64,000 bases of DNA from Flavobacterium sp. WC2421. Its GTDB lineage: Bacteria > Bacteroidota > Bacteroidia > Flavobacteriales > Flavobacteriaceae. The stretch spans positions 1,054,001 to 1,118,000 of the forward strand of contig NZ_CP162004.1 of the NCBI RefSeq assembly GCF_040822115.1, given 5' to 3'. The notes below the pieces were generated by a model that was not told where the DNA came from, did not search any database, and worked only from the letters and a program-made list of their open reading frames with translations. Position numbers and translations under genes: made by a program. Shown piece by piece: positions 35,510 to 44,970 of the stretch (its first letter is position 1; each line of letters opens with the position of its first letter).

Positions 35510-36079
35510 TTAAAAAGTGTGAAAAGAATTTGGTGTCACGCAATAATCTAATTTCACATCACCCTCAAAGATATCAGTAATTAATTCTTCGGGTTCAAAG
35601 AATGAGAGTCCAATTTTGATTACATCTAGTTTGCAGTCCGAAAGAAACTTGTCATAAAAACCTTTACCATATCCCACTCTATTTCCTTTAATGTCATAAG
35701 CCAAAAGAGGAATGAAAACAACGTCAATTTTTTTTGAAGGTACTTCAATACCATCAATTGGTTCTGGAATATTGTATTCGTTTTTCTTTATTTTTGTGTT
35801 ATCAGTAAGTAAAAAGTGGGTCATTTCTCTTGTCGTAAAATCAGATTTTGAAATAATAATTTCTTTATCTTTCCCTGAAAGAAGATGTAAGATCAATTCA
35901 GTATCGACCTCTTTGTGTTCTACAATAGAAAGAAAAATATGGAAATACGTTTTCTCCCAAATGGGGAGTGCTAATAGTCTATTGGCAATAGCCAAACTCA
36001 TCTCCTCAATTTCTATCTCACTAAGATTTTGTCTTAACTTTTTATACTTAGTTCGTAATTCTTTTTTATTACTTTCCAT
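35510..36079 (-). CDS. 5-formyltetrahydrofolate cyclo-ligase
   Basis: This 189-residue enzyme converts 5-formyl-THF to 5,10-methenyl-THF with ATP. It begins MESNKKELRTKYKKLRQNLS, typical of the family N terminus, and carries PLLAYDIKGNRVGYGKGFYDKFL near the C terminus, the substrate and ATP motif. I chose ATG 36079, where family similarity starts; the longer frame from 36145 adds residues that overlap the upstream gene more deeply. It overlaps the preceding deacylase gene by 11 bases, so the two are likely co-translated. Confidence 0.9.
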   Translation of the reverse strand: MESNKKELRTKYKKLRQNLSEIEIEEMSLAIANRLLALPIWEKTYFHIFLSIVEHKEVDTELILHLLSGKDKEIIISKSDFTTREMTHFLLTDNTKIKKNEYNIPEPIDGIEVPSKKIDVVFIPLLAYDIKGNRVGYGKGFYDKFLSDCKLDVIKIGLSFFEPEELITDIFEGDVKLDYCVTPNSFHTF

Positions 36080-37043
36080 CACCAATAGTTTTAGAAATAT
36101 GATAAATTGCATCCCCTTGATATACAATAGGTGAATGATTGGCATTTATTATGTAACCGTCATTGGGTGCTTTTACTTTGCGTTCAAATTTCCCAAATGG
36201 ATCAGTAATTGTTGCTAAGACAGTTCCTTTTTTTACAAATGAACCAATATAACCACTATCATGTAATAAACCAGAACACTTGGCTCTTATCCAAGCCGAT
36301 TTTTCAATATAAATGGTATTCTTCTCTTGTTTTTCAATACTATGTTTGGGGTCCAGCATGTTTAAATGTGACAAAATTCGTTTTACTCCATCAATTCCAG
36401 CATCAGCGATTGATTCATTAATGTCCAGTGATTTTCCACCTTCAAAAAGCAGCATTTTTACGTTTAGCTTCGAACTTGAATTTCTAAAGGAACCAGCAAT
36501 ATTTTTTGAGTATAAGGTAAATGGTGCATTAAAAACATCGGCCAATATTTTTAATTCTGTATTATTTGGTGCAAGTCGTATTTGTGGGGCGTTAAATCGG
36601 CTTGCGCCTCCAGCGTGAAAATCTACAGCATAATCAACTAATGGCATTATTTCTGTTAGAATATGATAGGCAAATCGACTCGCTAAAGATCCTTTTTTAC
36701 TTCCAGGGAAAACTCGATTTAAGTCTCTACCATCAGGAAATTGACGGGACATGTTTACAAATCCAAACATGTTGATTATAGGAATACAGATAACAGTTCC
36801 TGTTTTAGGCTTATTGATTTTTTTTGTAATTATTTGGCGAACAATTTCTACTCCATTGATTTCATCGCCATGTATCCCAGCTGAAAAAAGGACAATAGGA
36901 CCGTCAATTTTTGATCGCGAAACAATAATTGGAATTTTAAGTTTTGCCGTATTATGCAGTTTTGCGATTTCCATGTCAATGGTTTTGCTTTCGCCTGGTA
37001 AAATAGATTCTCCTAAAATTGTTATTGTTTTTGTGCTTCTCAT
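36069..37043 (-). CDS. Succinylglutamate desuccinylase/aspartoacylase-family metallohydrolase
   Basis: This 324-residue protein belongs to the AstE/AspA zinc deacylase family. The zinc motif appears as SAGIHGDEINGVE (H-x2-E) and the third ligand in DYAVDFHAGGASR. A C-terminal biotinyl-like barrel (IWIRAKCSGLL, VKKGTVLATITDPFGKFERKVKAPNDGYI) follows, as in many of these proteins. The substrate cannot be told from sequence; an N-acyl amino acid or a small peptide-like amide is likely. It is translationally coupled to the formyl-THF cyclo-ligase. Confidence 0.85.
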   Translation of the reverse strand: MRSTKTITILGESILPGESKTIDMEIAKLHNTAKLKIPIIVSRSKIDGPIVLFSAGIHGDEINGVEIVRQIITKKINKPKTGTVICIPIINMFGFVNMSRQFPDGRDLNRVFPGSKKGSLASRFAYHILTEIMPLVDYAVDFHAGGASRFNAPQIRLAPNNTELKILADVFNAPFTLYSKNIAGSFRNSSSKLNVKMLLFEGGKSLDINESIADAGIDGVKRILSHLNMLDPKHSIEKQEKNTIYIEKSAWIRAKCSGLLHDSGYIGSFVKKGTVLATITDPFGKFERKVKAPNDGYIINANHSPIVYQGDAIYHISKTIGDGK

Positions 37044-37181
37044 ATTTAATAAAAAAGCTAAATGTAGAGATTATTATTTGGAATTCGTAAATTTGAAATG
37101 AATTCAAGAATTAACTTCAAATTAATACAATCACAATAGGTCAATATGTACCACTGTGTATCTTTGTGAAATAATAATACA

Positions 37182-38981
37182 ATGCAAAACCCAACGCTAG
37201 ATCTTCAAATACAAACATTACCTGATAGCCCTGGAGTTTATCAATATTATGATAAAGAGGGAAAAATATTGTATGTAGGAAAAGCTAAGAATTTAAAGAA
37301 AAGAGTTTCTTCCTATTTTAATAAAGTTCATGATACTGCAAAAACGAATGTACTTGTCAAGAAAATTGTAACGATAAAGCACATTGTAGTTCCTACGGAA
37401 ACCGATGCGCTTTTATTAGAAAACAACTTGATAAAAACATTACAACCCAGATATAATGTGTTGTTACGGGATGATAAAAGTTATCCTTGGTTGTGTATTA
37501 AGAAAGAACCTTTTTCGCGGATATTTGCTACTAGAAGAATGGTTAAAGACGGTTCAGAATATTTTGGTCCCTACACTAGTTTCAAGACTGTCAATACTAT
37601 TTTAGAATTGATAAAGGAGTTGTATCCCTTACGTACTTGCAATTTTGATTTAAGTAAGTCCAATATAGAAAGTGGTAAATTCAAAGTTTGTCTGGAATAT
37701 CATATTGGAAACTGTAAAGGACCTTGCGAGGGGCATGAATCTCTCGAAGTCTATCAAAAACAAGTGGATGCTATTCGTGAAATTCTAAAAGGGAATTTTA
37801 AGGAAAGCATGAAAGACTTTAAAAAAGTAATGACGGACTTGGCACAGAACATGCATTTTGAAGAAGCGCAGAAAATAAAAGAAAAAATAGAAGTACTCGA
37901 GAATTATCAATCGCGCTCTACTATTGTGAATCCAAAAATCACGAATATTGATGTATTCTCCATTGTTTCGGATGAAGCAGCAGCCTATGTCAATTTTTTA
38001 CAAATTTCACATGGCTCGATTATTCGTTCGCATACGATGGAAATCAAGAAAAAATTAGAAGAAACGGATGAAGAATTGTTGGAGCTGGCAATTATAGAAT
38101 TGAGAGAGCGATTTCAATTGTTATCCAAAGAAGTATTAGTGCCATTTGCAGTTGATTTGGGAGAAAATATAAAAGTTACTGTGCCACAGCTTGGAGATAA
38201 AAAGCAAATTCTAGACCTTTCTATTCGCAACGCTAAATTTTACAGAATAGAACAATTAAAACAATTGCAAATTGTAGATCCAGACCGTCATGCCAATAGA
38301 ATCATGGCACAAATGAAAAAAGATTTGCGATTGCCTGTGGAGCCAAGACATATTGAATGCTTTGATAACTCAAATATTCAGGGAACAAATCCTGTTGCAG
38401 CTTGCGTGGTTTTTAAAGACGGGAAACCAAGTAAGAAAGATTACCGCCATTTTAATATAAAAACAGTTGAAGGTCCAGATGATTTTGCATCGATGACTGA
38501 AGTGGTGTATAGACGGTACAAACGATTACTAGAAGAGGAAGAGCCGCTGCCGCAATTGATTATTATTGATGGAGGGAAAGGGCAGCTTTCTGCAGCGCTT
38601 AAGAGCATTGATGATTTGGGATTGCGCGGGAAGATTGCGATAATAGGAATTGCAAAACGTCTTGAAGAATTGTTTTACCCAGGAGATTCAGTGCCTTTAT
38701 ATTTAGATAAAAAATCTGAAACTTTAAAAGTAATACAACAATTAAGAAATGAAGCGCATCGATTTGGGATTACGCATCATAGAGACAAAAGAAGTAAAGC
38801 AGCATTAAATTCATCTATAGAATCAATTCCTGGAATTGGAGAAAAAACGATGTTAGCATTGATTCAACAGTTTAAAAGTGTAAAAAGATTAAAAATAGCA
38901 ACAGAAAAAGAAATTTCTGACGTTATAGGAGTATCAAAAGCAAAAAAAATTGTCGACTTTTACAAATCTGTAACGAAATGA
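37182..38981 (+). CDS. uvrC: UvrC, excinuclease ABC subunit C
   Basis: This 599-residue protein is a full-length UvrC: GIY-YIG nuclease domain at the N terminus (DSPGVYQYYDKEGKILYVGKAKNLKKRVSSYF), a UVR motif (about 200-235), the RNase H-like domain with IECFDNSNIQGTNPVAACVVF and IIDGGKGQLSAA, and two helix-hairpin-helix motifs at the C terminus (SIPGIGEKTML, VIGVSKAKKI). It makes both incisions in nucleotide excision repair. Confidence 0.96.
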   Translation: MQNPTLDLQIQTLPDSPGVYQYYDKEGKILYVGKAKNLKKRVSSYFNKVHDTAKTNVLVKKIVTIKHIVVPTETDALLLENNLIKTLQPRYNVLLRDDKSYPWLCIKKEPFSRIFATRRMVKDGSEYFGPYTSFKTVNTILELIKELYPLRTCNFDLSKSNIESGKFKVCLEYHIGNCKGPCEGHESLEVYQKQVDAIREILKGNFKESMKDFKKVMTDLAQNMHFEEAQKIKEKIEVLENYQSRSTIVNPKITNIDVFSIVSDEAAAYVNFLQISHGSIIRSHTMEIKKKLEETDEELLELAIIELRERFQLLSKEVLVPFAVDLGENIKVTVPQLGDKKQILDLSIRNAKFYRIEQLKQLQIVDPDRHANRIMAQMKKDLRLPVEPRHIECFDNSNIQGTNPVAACVVFKDGKPSKKDYRHFNIKTVEGPDDFASMTEVVYRRYKRLLEEEEPLPQLIIIDGGKGQLSAALKSIDDLGLRGKIAIIGIAKRLEELFYPGDSVPLYLDKKSETLKVIQQLRNEAHRFGITHHRDKRSKAALNSSIESIPGIGEKTMLALIQQFKSVKRLKIATEKEISDVIGVSKAKKIVDFYKSVTK

Positions 38982-39011
38982 TGGTAAGATAGATACAAAG
39001 CAAAATAATTT

Positions 39012-41213
39012 ATGAAAAAATATATTCTTTTAATCTCCCTATTTTTTACAAGTTTTATATTGCTTTCCCAAGTCCAAAACAAACCTAAAGTAGGCTTGGT
39101 GTTAAGTGGCGGTGGTGCCAAAGGATTTGCTCATATAGGTGTTTTGAAAGTACTGGAAGAAGCAGGTGTTAAAATTGATTATATTGGAGGAACAAGTATG
39201 GGCTCAGTAGTTGGGGGATTGTATGCTTCAGGTTATACAGCATCACAAATAGATTCTATATTTCAATCCACTAATTTTGATGAATTAATAAATGATTTCA
39301 TTCCTAGGTCTTCTAAAAATTTTTATGAAAAAAGGAATGATGAGTTATATGCATTAGTCTTGCCTTTTGATAAATTTAAAATTGGTATACCGGAAGCGCT
39401 TTCTAAAGGGATGTACAATTTTAACTTATTAAGCAGTTTGACTAGAAACGTAAGGCATGTAAGAGATTTTAATAAATTACCAACTCCATTTTTATGTATA
39501 GGTTCTAATATAGAAACAGGGAAACAAGTAATTTTAGATAAAGGGAATTTGGCGCAAGCGATGATTGCCAGTTCTGCATTTCCATCTTTGTTTTCTCCAG
39601 TTGAAATTGACGGAGCACTTCTGGTGGACGGAGGAGTTACTAATAACTATCCAATTGATGAAATTCGAAAATTGGGTGCTGATATCATAATTGGGGTGGA
39701 TGTTCAAGATGATTTAAGGGACAGAAACTCGCTTAAAGATGCTACAAAAATTTTAGTTCAAATTACCAATCTTCATTCGATAGAAAAAATGAAAAGTAAT
39801 ATTGAAAAAACGGACATTTATATAAAGCCTGATATAAAAGATTATGGTGTGATATCATTTGATAAAGGAAAAGAGATAATTAAAAAAGGAGAAGATGCAA
39901 CTTTTTCAGTTTATGAAAAGATAAAAGTGTTGGGGGAGGGCTCAAATTATTACAGTAAACCTAAATTAAAAATTCAATCGGACAGTTTACAATTAAAGAA
40001 TATAAATTGTAATGAATTAGATAATTTTACAAAAGAATATGTTTTAGGGAAGTTGCGTTTCAAACCAGGTTCAAAAATAACATACCAACAACTAGAAAAA
40101 GGAATAAACAACATTAATGCGACTAATAACTTTAGTGTTATAAACTATACATTAAATTCCAATGCTGGAGATGATGATTTAGACCTTAATTTAAAAGAAA
40201 ACCCAATAAAATCTTATTTGAAATTTGGTTTACATTACGATGATTTATTTAAAAGTGGAGTTTTGGTAAATTTCACTCGCAAAAAAACTTTTTTTAAAAA
40301 TGACATTGCTTCATTAGATATTGTTTTAGGGGATAATTTTCGATATAATTTTGATTATTATATCGAAAATGGATACAATCTAAGTTTGGGGTTTAAGTCT
40401 AATTTCAATCAATTTAGTCGAAACATACCAAGTGAGGTCAGTGGTTTGGATTATGGTGCTTTGGGAGTAAATTCAATCTTTGTCGATTTTTCGGATTTGA
40501 CAAGCCAAGCTTATTTTCAATCCCTGTTTGTTCAAAAATTTTTAATAGGTGCTGGAGTTGAGTATAAATATTTAAAAATTAAGTCGGAAACCTTAGCAAA
40601 TACGGATCCTATAATTGACAAAAGTAGTTATCTGAGTGTTTTTGGATATATGAAATACGATACTTTTGACAACAAAGACTTTCCGAAAAAAGGGTTGTAT
40701 TTTTCGGGAGATATTCAGTCCTATTTCTTGTCATCAAATTATACGGGAAAGTTTAATCCTTTCTCTATTGCCAAAGCTGATTTTGGTGTAGCTGCCACAT
40801 TATTCAAACATGCCACAATAAAAATTCAATCCGAAGCAGGTTTTTCATTTGGTAATGAGAGTGTCCCTTATTTCAATTTTGTATTAGGAGGGTATGGTTT
40901 CAATACCATTAATAATTTTAGACCGTTTTATGGTTATGATTTTTTAAGTATAGCGGGCAATAGCTATATAAAAACAACAGGAACGGTTGATTATGAGTTT
41001 TATAAAAAAAACCATTTGAATTTTTCGGCTAATTTTGCCAATTTGGGCAGTAATATTTTTGAAACAGTTGATTGGATATCAGTTCCTAAATATTCGGGTT
41101 ACGCAGTAGGATACGGTTTAGAAACTATTGTTGGTCCTTTAGAAATTAAATATTCATGGTCACCAGAAAACGCAAAAGGGTATACTTGGTTTAGCATCGG
41201 ATTTTTATTTTAA
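39012..41213 (+). CDS. Patatin-like phospholipase fused to POTRA and outer-membrane barrel
   Basis: This 733-residue exported protein has a signal peptide (about 1-20), then a patatin domain (about 28-220) with the oxyanion loop SGGGAKGFAHIGVL, catalytic Ser62 in GGTSMGS and Asp206 in DGG. After a linker there is a POTRA-like segment (about 335-390) and a C-terminal 16-strand-type barrel ending in SIGFLF. This is the layout of type Vd (PlpD-like) secretion proteins and of their Bacteroidota relatives. It probably displays or releases a lipase at the cell surface or the periplasmic face of the outer membrane. Confidence 0.88.
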   Translation: MKKYILLISLFFTSFILLSQVQNKPKVGLVLSGGGAKGFAHIGVLKVLEEAGVKIDYIGGTSMGSVVGGLYASGYTASQIDSIFQSTNFDELINDFIPRSSKNFYEKRNDELYALVLPFDKFKIGIPEALSKGMYNFNLLSSLTRNVRHVRDFNKLPTPFLCIGSNIETGKQVILDKGNLAQAMIASSAFPSLFSPVEIDGALLVDGGVTNNYPIDEIRKLGADIIIGVDVQDDLRDRNSLKDATKILVQITNLHSIEKMKSNIEKTDIYIKPDIKDYGVISFDKGKEIIKKGEDATFSVYEKIKVLGEGSNYYSKPKLKIQSDSLQLKNINCNELDNFTKEYVLGKLRFKPGSKITYQQLEKGINNINATNNFSVINYTLNSNAGDDDLDLNLKENPIKSYLKFGLHYDDLFKSGVLVNFTRKKTFFKNDIASLDIVLGDNFRYNFDYYIENGYNLSLGFKSNFNQFSRNIPSEVSGLDYGALGVNSIFVDFSDLTSQAYFQSLFVQKFLIGAGVEYKYLKIKSETLANTDPIIDKSSYLSVFGYMKYDTFDNKDFPKKGLYFSGDIQSYFLSSNYTGKFNPFSIAKADFGVAATLFKHATIKIQSEAGFSFGNESVPYFNFVLGGYGFNTINNFRPFYGYDFLSIAGNSYIKTTGTVDYEFYKKNHLNFSANFANLGSNIFETVDWISVPKYSGYAVGYGLETIVGPLEIKYSWSPENAKGYTWFSIGFLF

Positions 41214-41395
41214 ATTCAATCTATTTCATTAAAAATTCCGATATTTGTTATAATGAAAACAAAATGGACAGGTTTATTAGAGTATCTTCAATTCCTTATC
41301 AAGAGAAATCCTGAATAAGTCACTATTTTTTGATTTAGAATAACGAATAGCAAAGCCTACTCGCTTTATTAGTTACACTTTAAAACAAAAAAATC

Positions 41396-42553
41396 ATGCC
41401 ATTATATCATAAATTAGGGGTTTTCCCTCAAAAAAGGCACACTCAATTTGAAAAGCCAAATGGAGGTTTGTACTACGAACAGCTCTTTGGTACTGAAGGG
41501 TTCCATGGAAACTCTTCATTGCTATATCATGTCCATAGGCCAACACAGGTAAAGGAAATCAATAAGTCCTACTCAGTTGAACCTAAAATTGCTATTGGGA
41601 AAAACATAAAATCATTATTGCTTAAAGGGTTTGAATTAAAATCCGCAGATGATTTTTTAGACAGTCGCAAAGCCATGCTAGTCAATAAAGACTGTACAAT
41701 TGGGCTTGCAGCACCTCGGAAATCATTGACAGACTATTTCTATAAAAATGCCGATGCTGATGAAATGATTTTCATTCATAAAGGAAAAGGAAAATTACGT
41801 ACCATGATGGGGAATATCCCTTTTGAGTATGGAGATTACTTAATCATACCGCGCGGAATTATTTACCAGATTCAGTTTAACACAACAGACAATCGCTTGT
41901 TTTACGTCGAGTCGTTCGCCCCTTTTTATACGCCAAAACGATATAAAAATGAATCGGGACAACATTTGGAGCATTCGCCATTTTGCGAACGAGATTTTAT
42001 TTTACCAAACGAGTTAGAGACACACGATGAAAAAGGAGATTTTTTAATCAAAATCAAAAAAGAAGGAATGATGCATGAAGTAGTCTATGCTACGCATCCC
42101 TTTGATGTTGTGGGTTGGGACGGTTACAATTTTCCATACGGATTCAGTATTCATAACTTCGAGCCAATAACGGGTCGTGTTCATCAACCGCCACCAGTGC
42201 ATCAAACGTTTGAAACTTCAACTTTTGTAGTATGTTCGTTTGTTCCTAGATTGTATGATTACCACCCAAAAGCAATTCCAGCGCCTTACAATCATAGTAA
42301 CATTGATAGCGATGAGGTGTTGTATTACGTAGATGGTGATTTCATGAGCCGCAATAATATAGAACAAGGACACATCACATTGCACCCCAAAGGAATTCCC
42401 CACGGTCCAGCGCCAGGGGCCATGGAGCGTAGTATTGGTCACACAAGTACTGAGGAGTTAGCCGTTATGGTAGACACTTTTCGCCCACTGATGGTAACCG
42501 AAGAAGCTATGGGATTAGACGATGGGCAATATTATAAGTCGTGGGTGGAGTAG
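41396..42553 (+). CDS. hmgA: Homogentisate 1,2-dioxygenase
   Basis: This 385-residue cupin-fold iron enzyme opens the ring of homogentisate to maleylacetoacetate in tyrosine breakdown. Recognisable segments are YEQLFGTEGFHGNSSLLYH, DEMIFIHKGKGKLRTMMG, EYGDYLIIPRG and VYATHPFDVVGWDGYNFPYGFSIHNFEPITGRVHQPP, followed by LHPKGIPHGP with iron-ligand histidines. It is followed by hairpin repeat C and then hppD, which makes its substrate, so the two form a catabolic pair. Confidence 0.93.
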   Translation: MPLYHKLGVFPQKRHTQFEKPNGGLYYEQLFGTEGFHGNSSLLYHVHRPTQVKEINKSYSVEPKIAIGKNIKSLLLKGFELKSADDFLDSRKAMLVNKDCTIGLAAPRKSLTDYFYKNADADEMIFIHKGKGKLRTMMGNIPFEYGDYLIIPRGIIYQIQFNTTDNRLFYVESFAPFYTPKRYKNESGQHLEHSPFCERDFILPNELETHDEKGDFLIKIKKEGMMHEVVYATHPFDVVGWDGYNFPYGFSIHNFEPITGRVHQPPPVHQTFETSTFVVCSFVPRLYDYHPKAIPAPYNHSNIDSDEVLYYVDGDFMSRNNIEQGHITLHPKGIPHGPAPGAMERSIGHTSTEELAVMVDTFRPLMVTEEAMGLDDGQYYKSWVE

Positions 42554-42558
42554 TTTAA

Positions 42559-42637
42559 GGAGCTATTTCCTGCTATCTGTTGCAATCTTTTTTTCGGTAA
42601 AAACCTCAAAAAAGGATTTCCACTACTATCAGGGCTA
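42559..42637 (+). repeat. Dispersed hairpin repeat, copy C
   Basis: 5' arm GGAGCTATTTCCTGC, then TTGCAATCTTT; inner stem TTTTTTTCGGT paired imperfectly with ACCTCAAAAAAA; 3' arm AAAGGATTTCCACTA then CTATCAGGGCTA. It begins five bases after the hmgA stop and fills half of the gap to hppD. Confidence 0.75.
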
Positions 42638-42749
42638 GGGCTTAAGTGCAAATAAATAACAATTTTCAAATCAATAAAATCTGTGTAAATCAATTTGATC
42701 CGCAACAGTTGGGTACTAAAAGTAGGTTTCACATAAAAAAATAAATACA

Positions 42750-43910
42750 ATGGCAAAGGAAGTTAAATCAGTAGAATACGGGCTAGAAAAAATATTTGAA
42801 GGAGCGCAAGATTTCCTTCCATTATTAGGAACGGATTATGTAGAATTCTACGTAGGAAATGCAAAACAATCCGCACATTATTATAAAACCGCTTTTGGAT
42901 ATCAGTCCTTGGCGTATGCTGGATTAGAAACAGGAGTTAGAGATCGCACTTCTTATGTGTTAAAACAAGATAAGATTCGTATTGTACTTACTACACCGTT
43001 AACACAAGATTCTCCAATACATGAGCATTTGAGAAAACACGGAGATGGAGTAAAAGTTGCGGCACTTTGGGTTGAGGATGCTACAAGCGCATACGAAGAG
43101 ACTATGAAACGTGGTGCACGCTCTTTTATGGAGCCTACTGTTGAGAAAGACGAACATGGAGAAGTAGTGCGCTCTGGAATTTATACCTATGGTGAAACCG
43201 TTCATATATTTGTAGAACGTAAAAACTATAATGGTGTTTTCTTACCAGGATATAAAGAATGGAAATCGGATTATAATCCAGAGCCAACAGGATTGAAATA
43301 CATTGACCACATGGTAGGAAATGTGGGTTGGAACGAAATGAACACTTGGGTGAAGTTCTATGAAGAAGTAATGGGATTTGTAAATTTCCTTTCTTTTGAT
43401 GACAAACAAATCAATACGGAATACTCTGCTTTGATGAGTAAAGTAATGTCTAACGGAAATGGAAGAATAAAATTTCCGATCAACGAACCTGCCGAAGGAA
43501 AGAAAAAATCTCAAATCGAAGAGTATCTGGACTTTTATGGCGGACCTGGAATACAGCATATTGCCATCGCTACTGATGACATTATTAAAACGGTAAGCCA
43601 GTTAAAAACAAGAGGAGTAGAATTTTTATCGGCACCACCTCATACCTATTATGAAGCAATTCCGGAACGTTTGGGAGCGCATATGGGTATGATGAAAGAA
43701 GATATCAATGAAATTGAAAAATTAGCCATTATGGTTGATGCCGATGAAGATGGATATTTATTGCAAATTTTCACAAAACCAGTACAGGACAGGCCAACTT
43801 TATTTTTTGAAATTATTCAAAGAATGGGTGCTAAAGGTTTTGGAGCAGGTAACTTCAAAGCACTTTTTGAATCAATAGAACGTGAGCAACAATTGCGAGG
43901 AACGTTGTAA
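42750..43910 (+). CDS. hppD: 4-hydroxyphenylpyruvate dioxygenase
   Basis: This 386-residue enzyme turns 4-hydroxyphenylpyruvate into homogentisate. It has two VOC-type repeats, with Fe(II) ligands in YIDHMVGNV, GIQHIAIATDDI and the C-terminal LLQIFTKPVQDRPTLFFEIIQRMG. The C-terminal GFGAGNFKALFESIEREQ is diagnostic. It lies downstream of hmgA on the same strand, separated by about 200 bases that hold repeat C. Confidence 0.95.
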   Translation: MAKEVKSVEYGLEKIFEGAQDFLPLLGTDYVEFYVGNAKQSAHYYKTAFGYQSLAYAGLETGVRDRTSYVLKQDKIRIVLTTPLTQDSPIHEHLRKHGDGVKVAALWVEDATSAYEETMKRGARSFMEPTVEKDEHGEVVRSGIYTYGETVHIFVERKNYNGVFLPGYKEWKSDYNPEPTGLKYIDHMVGNVGWNEMNTWVKFYEEVMGFVNFLSFDDKQINTEYSALMSKVMSNGNGRIKFPINEPAEGKKKSQIEEYLDFYGGPGIQHIAIATDDIIKTVSQLKTRGVEFLSAPPHTYYEAIPERLGAHMGMMKEDINEIEKLAIMVDADEDGYLLQIFTKPVQDRPTLFFEIIQRMGAKGFGAGNFKALFESIEREQQLRGTL

Positions 43911-43992
43911 AAGGCGGTTTTTTTTGCATAATGTGAAAAAATAACTATTCAAACGACTGTAATTTTGTCAATGTTTTGTTAAACTTTTTTTT

Positions 43993-44026
43993 TTGAATAT
44001 AAAACTAAACTTGTTGACTACCTTTG
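43993..44026 (+). promoter_or_regulatory. Promoter of candidate small RNA (TTG-N23-TACCTTTG)
   Basis: TTG at 43993-43995 and TACCTTTG at 44019-44026 match the Bacteroidota consensus. There is no normal gene between this promoter and the terminator at 44109. Confidence 0.65.
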
Positions 44027-44031
44027 CACTC

Positions 44032-44141
44032 GCAAAATGGAAGGGGTGGTTTCCTTCCGTATTGATATAAATTTCATAATTTATAGTTTTTTGGTTAGTT
44101 AATAGCATAAAAACTCAGTCATTATTTGACTGAGTTTTTTT
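44032..44141 (+). ncRNA. Candidate small RNA (or 21-residue leader peptide)
   Basis: A consensus promoter (43993-44026) and an intrinsic terminator (44109-44141) enclose about 110 bases with no normal gene. Near its 5' end is a perfect hairpin GGAAGG-N8-CCTTCC (about 44039-44058). The next gene has its own promoter after the terminator, so this looks like an independent short transcript. A 21-codon frame (44037-44102, starting MEGVVSFRI) is the alternative reading. I cannot match it confidently to a known RNA family. Confidence 0.5.
44109..44141 (+). terminator. Intrinsic terminator of the candidate small RNA
   Basis: AAAAACTCAGTC and GACTGAGTTTTT form a 12-bp stem with a 7-base loop, ending in a T run. 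Confidence 0.9.
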
Positions 44142-44156
44142 GTTTTAATATATTTG
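44126..44156 (+). promoter_or_regulatory. Promoter of the DUF3108-kynA-M23 operon (TTG-N20-TATATTTG)
   Basis: TTG at 44126-44128 and TATATTTG at 44149-44156 match the consensus. The -33 element lies inside the upstream terminator stem; the first ATG is at 44200. Confidence 0.6.
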
Positions 44157-44199
44157 GAACAACTTTTGCAAGAACAGTCAGTAAAAGACAAAGTAAGTT

Positions 44200-44970
44200 A
44201 TGAAAAAAATAATACTATTCTTAATATTGATTTTAACTGTAAGTTTTGACTCTCATAATGATGACGCCTATGATGTGGGTGAATGGTTTAAGTTTCGAAT
44301 CCATTATGGGTTTGTCAATGCAGGTTATGCCACGCTTGAAGTAAAAGACGCCACCATCAATAATAAAAAAGCATTTCATGTAATTGGGAAAGGATATACC
44401 ACAGGGATGTCTCGATTTTTCTTCAAAGTAGATGATTTATACGAAAGTTATATCGATAAAGAATCTGGGAATCCATCCCAATTTGTAAGAAAAATAAACG
44501 AAGGGGGCTATACCAAAAGTCAAGAAGGGTTTTTTAATCAAGCATCAAATAAGATTTTGGTGAAAGATTATAAAAACAAGAATGAAAAAACCTTTGTAAT
44601 TCCCAAAAATACTCAAGATATCTTATCGGCTTTCTATTATTTAAGAAATTATCCAAGTATTGATAAAATTAATCCTGGGGAATCGATCGTGATTGATATG
44701 TTTTTTGATGATGAAACCACAAAATTTAAGTTAAAGTTTATAGGTCGTCAAGATATTACCACTAAATTTGGCGTCGTGTCTTCAATGGTTTTTAGACCAT
44801 TAGTTCAATCAGGACGTGTTTTTAAAGAACAAGAAAGTTTAACTGTCTGGATTTCAGACGACGACAACAGATTGCCTATTCGGATAAAAGCAGAGCTTGC
44901 GGTAGGGTCAATCAAAGCAGATCTAGATGCATTTAAAGGATTAAAAAATCCGTTTAAAATAAAAAACTAA
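44200..44970 (+). CDS. DUF3108 domain-containing exported protein
   Basis: This 256-residue protein has an N-terminal signal peptide (about 1-18) and the DUF3108 pattern: VGEWFKFRIHYGFVNAGYATLEVKD, FFKVDDLYESYID, DILSAFYYLRNYP and VWISDDDNRLPIRIKAEL. DUF3108 proteins are periplasmic, probably lipocalin-like beta structures of unknown function. Its TAA overlaps the ATG of the tryptophan dioxygenase gene by one base, so the two are translationally coupled. Confidence 0.85.
   Translation: MKKIILFLILILTVSFDSHNDDAYDVGEWFKFRIHYGFVNAGYATLEVKDATINNKKAFHVIGKGYTTGMSRFFFKVDDLYESYIDKESGNPSQFVRKINEGGYTKSQEGFFNQASNKILVKDYKNKNEKTFVIPKNTQDILSAFYYLRNYPSIDKINPGESIVIDMFFDDETTKFKLKFIGRQDITTKFGVVSSMVFRPLVQSGRVFKEQESLTVWISDDDNRLPIRIKAELAVGSIKADLDAFKGLKNPFKIKN

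Noticed and set aside
43911..44141. tRNA or confident 6S-Flavo RNA in the gap after hppD
   Set aside because: No cloverleaf or T-loop is seen, and the 5' and 3' ends do not form the long closing stem expected of 6S RNA, so only an unassigned small RNA is proposed.
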